Part shown: piece after piece, positions 59,048 through 64,000 of the stretch | How the letters are laid out: every line of letters starts with the position of its first letter | Position numbering within the stretch: position 1 is the first letter of the stretch | Assembly (NCBI GenBank): GCA_963682055.1 | Contig: OY821748.1 | Coordinates: 873,001 to 937,000, forward strand | DNA length: 64,000 bases | Reading direction: 5' to 3' | Origin: Primula veris | Taxonomy: Eukaryota > Streptophyta > Magnoliopsida > Ericales > Primulaceae | Made by a program: the position numbers and the translations under genes | Notes under the pieces: generated by a model | What the model was told of the DNA's origin: nothing | What the model saw: only the letters and a program-made list of their open reading frames with translations | Database searches by the model: none

Positions 59048-59533
59048 GTTTAGTACACCAAACTATCTGCTTTTAACGATTTGGGTACCCACCTTTCAAA
59101 TTTTCCAATTTAGATATCACACTATAATAACTTTCCAATTTAGGTATTACCGTCTAAATAAATTCCGGAATCATATCACGTGACATTTGACAAACATTAA
59201 TTTGAGAGGCTAATTTGATAATTTTACACAAAAATATGTCATCCTATAAAAACGTTTCCCCCAATTTCACACATAACAAAAATTTGGATTATATGCTATT
59301 TTTTTTGTGTGAAATCAGGGGAATTTTTTTTTTTTAATATGACATATTTTTGTACAAAATTGTCAAATTAGACTCTCGAATTAATGTTTGTCAAATGTTA
59401 CGTGACATGATTTCGTGATTTATTTAGATGATGGTACCTAAATTGAAAAGTTATTATAATGTGGTATTCAAATTCAAAAATTTGAAAGATGTATACCCAA
59501 ATCGTTAACAACAATATAATTTGGTATAATAAA
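59048..59533. mobile_element. Inverted-repeat MITE upstream of the BRCT gene
   Basis: Left arm TTTTAACGATTTGGGTACC...CTTTCAAATTTT pairs with right arm AAATTTGAAAGATGTATACC...CCAAATCGTTAAC; the inner arms (ACATTTGACAAACATTAATT and its reverse complement) also pair. It ends about 270 bp before the ATG at 59800. Design is similar to the MULE-type MITE at 12425, but I could not define a target duplication. Confidence 0.65.
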
Positions 59534-59799
59534 TGTATTTTTGTTATAATAAATGTAATTTTCGTAAATTATAATTATTTATTTAATTTCCACTCGACGG
59601 TCACCGTGACAAAACTTTCCCAAATTTTCCCTCCAAAATCTCTCTCAAACCCTAATTTCTCTTTCTCTCTCTCGCCCAAAGATCTCAACTTTTTTTACAT
59701 AAATATCTCTATATTATCTATATATATATATATATATATATGCTTATTAATTAAACCCTTTTAATTATAGTTTTTTCTTTTTATTATATATAAATAAGA

Positions 59800-62700
59800 A
59801 TGGGCTCGCTCAGTGATGAAGACGATGAGACTCAGCCTTTCGATTCTCCGCCTCGTAATCCATTTTTTATTTATTTATTTATTTAATGATGTTTTATCTT
59901 GTTATTTGTTTACTCTGGAAAAAAAAACAATTTTGGAATTATATTTGAGGTTCTTTAAATAAAATAAAATTGTTATTTTTACAAAGTGTGATCTTTATGT
60001 TATGAATTATGATTAACTGAAACTTTTTTTTGTTCTTAATAATGTTTGTTTTTTAGGCTGGGATTTATATATTTTGTGAGGTTATATATGATAAAAGAAA
60101 TAGAAAAACTGACTTGTTATATATATTTTTTTAATGAGAAATATCTTATTAAAATAAAAGTGATACTAATGTGCTGATTGATTAAACCCATTTAAGTAGA
60201 ATCATTTGGTGGAGGTGAAATATTTAATTATTTGTTGTTTGCTTGAAATCGGAAAATGTAACCTTTTTATAGTGTAACATTTGCTATATAAAAGACTTTT
60301 TTTTATTTTTAGAGAAAGCATGAAGTAAGATAACTAGAAAATAATTATAGTGATTATAATTTTCAGGTTGTGGTGAAGAAACCTGTATAATTGAAAGCTG
60401 CTTTAAAGTATTTATTCGTGATAGATAAACAAACCCGATATCTAAGTTGTAAAACATTTTCTATTGCTCCACTGTTATGTACTTATTTAAGCATTTGTAC
60501 AAGTAGAAGTCTTGTGGCGTGTAAAGTTATGTGTGGAATTACATTTGATCGGATTAATATTTTAGTGTAGCTGGCGAATATGATTGTATGAGACACAATG
60601 TGTTTTTTATTGTATAGTCTTTAAGTTTGTTATTGTCTGTAATGAGAATGGTATAGTTAAACTTGAGGTTTTTGATGGTTCTCTGCCCCTAAGTTTTATA
60701 TTTCTTTGATTTAACTATTTTGTTCATAAAACACGCATCTTTGGTTCGTATATGTGATAATTATCCAAGATAGATATCCATGTTAACCTTCCATTATATC
60801 AGGTGATGATTTTAAAGGCAAGAACTTTGACCAAAGAGACCAAAATTCATTGCCTTTCTTAGAAACTGTACCCCCCGAAGATGGATTAGAGACCCAAGTC
60901 TGTAATTTTGAAGGTGATACACAAGTGCCAATTGTAAACCGTTTAGAGACCCAAATTACGGGCTTTGATGGTGAAACACAGGTGTTAGATGATTGTGTTG
61001 GTTTTAACAACATGGATACACAATTGATAGACGAGTGTAATAGTGAAAAAGACGATAAGACGGATGGCGAAGAATCTGATAAAACAGAAATGTTGTGTGA
61101 TACTGATGAGTTATCCGATAATGATTCTGCAAAAATAGTTGGCTGTTCTTCAGAAGATTGGGAGAAGACCACTATCTCTAAGCAAGATGACAAGGGGAAA
61201 AAGGCAGAATTAGATGCTCTATTTTTTAACCAGGCCACAGCAGGTCGGTTTACTTTCCATATTTTGCATCGTTTTGTTTTCGTTCTCACTCTTTAATTGA
61301 AGAACTGATATGACCTTGTGATTTAATCAAACTCAGGGGTTTAATTACTTAATGTATTCCGAGATATGGTTTCATGTTCTTCTCATTTTTAACTGGTTTT
61401 AGGAGATAAATCAATGGTATATCTGGATACTCCTGTTTTATATATCTTTTTTTCATGTTTGAAACCAACTGCATAGATGGAGTGGTTTGAGACGATTCTT
61501 TGAAATTTTGTTTTCTGAAATTGATATTATGGTCCAGTTTCTTCATTCTTAGAACCAGAAGAAACCATCTGAGTCTGAAACCTTACACAATTGTAACTTT
61601 ATTTGAGTTTATTTCTTCTGATTCAGGTATAAAAATAAATTTTACTTCAATACGTGCCGCAGCTATACGGGCTTCAGGTTTAGCGGCTCGTAACAAGGCT
61701 CTATCTAAAAGCAATAGTGAGCTTTCTTCACCAAAGACTGGGAAGGAGTTTATAAAAAGAGACCATGCTTTTGAGGACAATTATGCCACTATTACAAGAG
61801 ACGATATGGTCTTTGATGATGAACAAAGGAAAGAAATTTTAGGTGAAAGCAAAGGCGAGAATGGATTTTCAGCTGCGAGGCGACTTTTTATGAATGATGA
61901 TAAACTTGACGAGAATGAAGAGCCCAATGATTACACCGTAAATGGTGTATCTGGTTTGAGCTATGTTGATTCTCAAGAACCTGGAGATTTGTCCCAAGCT
62001 AATGCACTTGATTTTGTTGACAATTTTCTAAAATCTAATTATACGGATATTGATAAAGGAGTTGCAACTGTTGGACCTAATGTGAAGAAATCAAAACCCG
62101 AGTCAGGTATCAAGGGTACACAAAGTTTGGCCAAGAAAAGTAGGTTGAAAAGCATATCTAACGAAAATGGGATCTACGACTGGGATGATAATCTTGAAGA
62201 TGAGGGAGGAGGAGGGTTTTTTAGCAGACAGAAAAAGGTACCTTTTGACGACGAGGGTAAGCGTTTGTCTAATTCTCGTTCAAGAAAAACTGCAAAAAAA
62301 ACAAAAGTAGACGAAATAAAAAAGGATCTCACTAAGGAGTTGGATGAACAGTTAAATGTTGATGTTTCAAATGGAATAAAAGCTACTTGTTCTGATGTTG
62401 ACTTGCAAGATGCGTATAACGTAGGGCCTGATACTCAAATGGCTGCTGAAGCTATGGAAGTTTTATGCCTTGGGTTGGGTGTGATGGAAAAAGACAATCA
62501 TGGAATCACAGAAAGCACGCTTAATAATTCCTCTACCTCAAGAAAAGATGATAAAAGCTTGCCTAAGAAGAATTCTCTTAGGAAGAGACGGAGTGCAGCC
62601 AGCAATGACGATCTTAGTAAAAAGTTGAAGAAAAGCAGGGAAAATGTGAGTATTGAATTATCTGTTTTACCCTCAAAACGAAAGAGTGTGACAGGGGACC

Positions 62701-64000
62701 GGAAAGATCGTGATCTTAACAAATCTAAAGTTATTTTACCTTCAAATGGGCAACAACAAGACCATTTTTTTACACCCATTGCTTCTCGGACAAGAAAGCG
62801 TGGTGGAACAATAACATGTGATATTGGTGCATTGAGCTATAAAAAAGGAAGACAAAGCAATGGAAAGATGTCCGAGAATGGACATTTATCCGTTAACCAA
62901 AGTTCTGTTTTGAAAACCAAAATGAAAGGTAGTCAAATATCAAATGGATTAAAAACTGATCTTCAAAGCTTTCCTGCTATTACAAGGAAAACCCGTTCAT
63001 CTTTACGTGCTGGCAGAGTTTTACCTACGACAGATTCGGAACACGTGACCTTAGAAGATGGTAATTTCAAAGGTAAGCTTAAAGAAGGAAAATCGAATTT
63101 AGAGTTGTCACCAGCAGAGAGAAGCAAGTTGTCTGCTACGACATCCACCACTCCTGCAAGCTGTACATCATCTGTAGCTGCATCACCTATTTGTATGGGC
63201 GACGAGTATCTTAAACAGTCTTGTAGAAAGAATCTAGTGAGGGAAATCGACAGCTTAGTTTCATGTGTACCAGATTCCATTTCTCCTATGAAAGAGTTGA
63301 GAAGGAGGAGAGAAATGGTAAATGTTCGGGTGCTGTTTAGTCACCACTTGGATGGAGACGTAATCAAACATCAGAAAAAGGTATCATTTGTAGTTAAAAA
63401 TTAGTTGTTTTTACAGTTTCTTTTCTCCTTTGTCTCTCAGTGATATCCTTAACACTTGTTTTGTTGTATCTTTTCAGTGTGAAAAGGTATACTTTTACAT
63501 GATGATTATAATTGCTGCAAGTAAAATGGGAAAACTTTTTTTTTTAATTGGGACTGATTAAATGTAGTTTCATTATAGTATAAAACAATTCAAAATTATA
63601 TTTTTTTGTGTGAAAATTATGAATCAATTTAGAAAAGTAAACTTTTCGACCTTGAAAGTATTTACAAGTATACCTTTGTCTGACGTGCCTAACACACTAT
63701 ATACTAAATAAAAAGTAATTAAATGTTTAGTTTTGAAGGTGCACCAGAACTTTTAGTTTATTCTCTATTTATAATATATCTGTTTGCTTTAATACAAGAA
63801 GTTCAAAAGATAAAAGATTAATTTTTCCTCTTTCTAGATTATAGCCAAGTTGGGAGCTTCAGTAGCACCCTCTATTCGGGAATCTACACATTTTGTGACT
63901 GATAAATTTGTTCGGACGAGGAATATGTTGGAAGCAATTGCTTTTGGCAAACCAGTAGTGACGCATCTATGGCTTGAGAGCTGTGGACAAGCTAGTTGTT
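59800..64000 (+). CDS. BRCT-domain DNA-damage protein with TQ-rich N-terminus (5' part, runs off right edge)
   Basis: Exons 59800-59854, 60803-61243, 61627-63380 and 63838-beyond 64000 join in frame, giving about 804 residues in the window. The N-terminus is acidic with six TQ motifs (Thr 11, 49, 58, 68, 77, 91), the kind of cluster phosphorylated by ATM/ATR kinases. The middle is disordered and Lys/Ser-rich with many basic clusters, consistent with chromatin association. The BRCT fold starts near VNVRVLFSHHLDGDVIKHQ and continues across an intron into IIAKLGASVAPSIRESTHFV and GKPVVTHLWLESCGQASC. This resembles plant BRCT DNA-repair proteins related to MDC1/PTIP. The rest of the BRCT region lies outside. 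A 9-base AG/GT-bounded segment at 63478-63486 could be an optional micro-exon. The gene looks intact. Exact orthology is inferred. Confidence 0.88.
60217..60296 (+). repeat. Second copy of a ~75-bp sequence, in intron 1 of the BRCT gene
   Basis: AATATTTAATTATTTGTTGTTTGC and the following bases through TGTAACATTTGCTA match 58817-58893 with few differences, in direct orientation, about 1.4 kb apart across the promoter and first exon. Confidence 0.75.

Noticed and set aside
63478..63486. 9-base micro-exon (Cys-Glu-Lys) in the BRCT gene
   Set aside because: It has AG/GT borders, but the BRCT family reads smoothly from KK to IIAKLG without it; kept only as an option.
1..64000. CRISPR arrays, operons, tRNA or rRNA genes
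   Set aside because: The sequence is plant nuclear DNA; no spaced direct-repeat array, tRNA cloverleaf or rRNA segment was recognised by eye.

Overview
The window is AT-rich nuclear DNA from a flowering plant, most likely a eudicot. Genes have many GT-AG introns and several have pyrimidine-rich leaders. The gene content is plant-specific: a plastid acyl carrier protein, a CASP-like protein, an arabinogalactan protein, an S1-type self-incompatibility homologue and a PPR protein. Intergenic space is packed with LTR elements, MITEs and inverted repeats. I cannot name the species. All gene models and boundaries were read by eye.

Layout. 1-3753: the 5' part of a minus-strand SIRE-type Ty1/copia retrotransposon (gag, protease, start of integrase, primer-binding site, one LTR), running off the left edge. 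4033-7345: an S1/SPH gene without signal peptide, an intact CASP-like gene, a second SPH fragment and a tiny TRIM retroelement. 8884-13248: a plastid-type Rossmann-fold (YeeZ-like) gene on the minus strand, with a probable U12-type AT-AC intron and a MULE-type MITE in intron 1. 13.4-16.1 kb: two inverted copies of a CGGTTT-rich element. 16364-19641: four-exon plastid ACP. 22031-22429: GPI-anchored AGP. 22.6-30.1 kb: nested transposons (a hAT MITE, a CACTA-like element with a solo LTR inside it, a further CACTA end, a Stowaway inside an inverted-repeat element). 30220-32088: intronless PPR gene. 37560-40367: J-domain protein with a zinc ribbon and two DUF3444 domains. 40915-57052: two further genes and one pseudogene related to it. 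59800-64000: 5' part of a BRCT-domain DNA-damage protein with a TQ-rich N-terminus.

The most interesting part is 37.5-57.1 kb. Two long intact genes, one per strand, join a LINE-ORF1-type nucleic-acid-binding module (DUF4283 plus zinc knuckle) to the tandem DUF3444 domains of the neighbouring J-domain gene. Both have the same two-exon structure with the same phase-1 junction and a lysine/arginine-rich first exon. One keeps the J-protein zinc ribbon; the other has lost it and carries a central tract almost identical to the J-domain gene, which points to gene conversion. A decayed third copy lies between them. This looks like a local family built by replacing the chaperone J domain with a retrotransposon-derived RNA/DNA-binding domain. 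Its function is unknown.
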